Assembly (NCBI GenBank): GCA_945860375.1
Contig: CAMAQR010000001.1
Coordinates: 1-64,000 of the forward strand
Length of the DNA stretch: 64,000 bases
From: Pseudorhodobacter antarcticus
GTDB lineage: Bacteria; Pseudomonadota; Alphaproteobacteria; Rhodobacterales; Rhodobacteraceae
Reading direction: 5' to 3'
Below the pieces are notes generated by a model. That model had not been told where the DNA came from and ran no database searches. It saw only the letters and a list, made by a program, of their open reading frames with translations. Position numbers and translations under genes: made by a program. Positions 63,494-64,000 of the stretch are shown piece by piece (the first letter of the stretch is position 1; each line of letters opens with the position of its first letter).

Positions 63494-64000
63494 ATGACCA
63501 AACCCGAAAATTCCGCCAACCAGATGTGGGGCGGACGCTTTGCCTCTGGTCCTGATGCGATCATGACCGCCATCAATGCCTCTATCGGCTTTGACAAACG
63601 ACTTTACGCGCAAGACATCGCAGGCTCTCGCGCCCATGCCGCCATGTTGGCTGCGACGGGTATCCTGAGTTCTAGTGACGCAGAGGCCATCGGGGAAGGC
63701 CTGCTCACGGTGTTGTCAGAGATCGAGTCCGGGAATTTCGTCTTTTCCACCGCTCTGGAAGACATCCATATGAATGTCGAAAGCCGCCTGAAGGACATCA
63801 TCGGTGCGCCTGCGGGCCGTTTGCACACGGCGCGGTCGCGCAATGATCAGGTCGCCGTCGATTTCCGGCTGTGGGTGCGCGATCAATGCGACGCCGCAAT
63901 CATGGGCCTGAATGCGCTGATGAAAGCGTTTCTGGCGCAGGCCGAGCAGGGAACCGATTGGGTGATGCCCGGCTTCACCCATCTGCAAACCGCCCAACCG
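63494..64000 (+). CDS. argH: Argininosuccinate lyase, N-terminal part
   Basis: The frame from ATG 63494 is open to the window end (169 codons). It starts [21 protein letters not shown] and contains [58 protein letters not shown] and [10 protein letters not shown], all ArgH signatures. It cleaves argininosuccinate to arginine and fumarate. The remaining two thirds of the gene lie outside the window. Confidence 0.96.
   Translation, partial: MTKPENSANQMWGGRFASGPDAIMTAINASIGFDKRLYAQDIAGSRAHAAMLAATGILSSSDAEAIGEGLLTVLSEIESGNFVFSTALEDIHMNVESRLKDIIGAPAGRLHTARSRNDQVAVDFRLWVRDQCDAAIMGLNALMKAFLAQAEQGTDWVMPGFTHLQTAQP

Noticed and set aside
1..64000. CRISPR arrays, tRNA or rRNA genes, transposases, integrases
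   Set aside because: I looked for regularly spaced repeats, tRNA T-loop motifs and transposase motifs and saw none. The repeats present are isolated inverted arms at gene ends.

Overview
This window is chromosomal DNA from a GC-rich alphaproteobacterium, most likely a member of the Rhodobacteraceae/Paracoccaceae. The evidence is a 44-residue aa3-type cytochrome oxidase subunit IV, an ETF-ubiquinone oxidoreductase, polyhydroxybutyrate genes phbA-phbB, a Sua5-type TsaC, a divergent tlpA-like/argH pair, and gene neighbourhoods (ycjX-ycjF, hemC/hemE, clpS-rsmC) familiar from that family. I saw no rRNA, tRNA, CRISPR array, prophage, transposase or plasmid function. Genus cannot be set from this stretch alone.

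Layout. 0-3 kb: the start of a membrane-bound nucleotide-sugar epimerase/dehydratase (cut by the window edge) and a divergent pectate-lyase-like beta-helix protein. 3-10 kb: housekeeping and envelope genes (PNPOx-like protein, SulP transporter, truA, ycjX-ycjF, argE). 10-22 kb: an unusual secreted protease locus, described below. 22-34.5 kb: iolG, the ybbP-ybbA/esterase group, an FAD oxidase, hemC, hemE, an aminotransferase with an EamA exporter, and hemF. 34.5-46 kb: a lipoprotein, an SDR lacking the catalytic lysine, rsmC, clpS, a D,D-carboxypeptidase, tsaC, an acyl-CoA dehydrogenase operon and small genes. 46-57 kb: mobA, a mobB fusion, greA, ETF-QO, a secreted TPR protein with ispE, a polyprenyl synthase and trmN6. 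57-64 kb: an EamA transporter, an ATP-grasp protein, phbB-phbA, an EAL protein, tag, a TlpA-like thioredoxin and the start of argH.

The main discovery candidate is at 10.07-21.83 kb. Six genes read leftward: HtrA-like PDZ protease, OmpR-type response regulator, histidine kinase, patatin-like lipoprotein, caspase-family protease, and S1 (trypsin-fold) protease. Reading rightward from the same divergent promoter are a small secreted protein and a second caspase-family protease. A paralogue of the small secreted protein stands alone at the left end. Almost every product has a signal peptide, lipobox or membrane anchor, so this looks like a periplasmic or outer-surface proteolytic system with its own two-component sensor, not a cytoplasmic defence module. 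A shared site, TGAC-N6-TGTCAT, lies 48-83 bp upstream of three transcription units of this locus. A fourth copy precedes the secreted TPR protein at 52.3 kb, which suggests a small envelope regulon.

A second theme is an intergenic repeat family built on TTCATCTTGG and CCTCCGGCGGGGATA. It is present as a perfect 33-bp inverted pair at 21.8 kb, an imperfect pair after hemE at 31.2 kb, and single arms at 27.1 and 40.6 kb. All start sites are my choices from reading frames, signal peptides and Shine-Dalgarno sequences. No database search was run.
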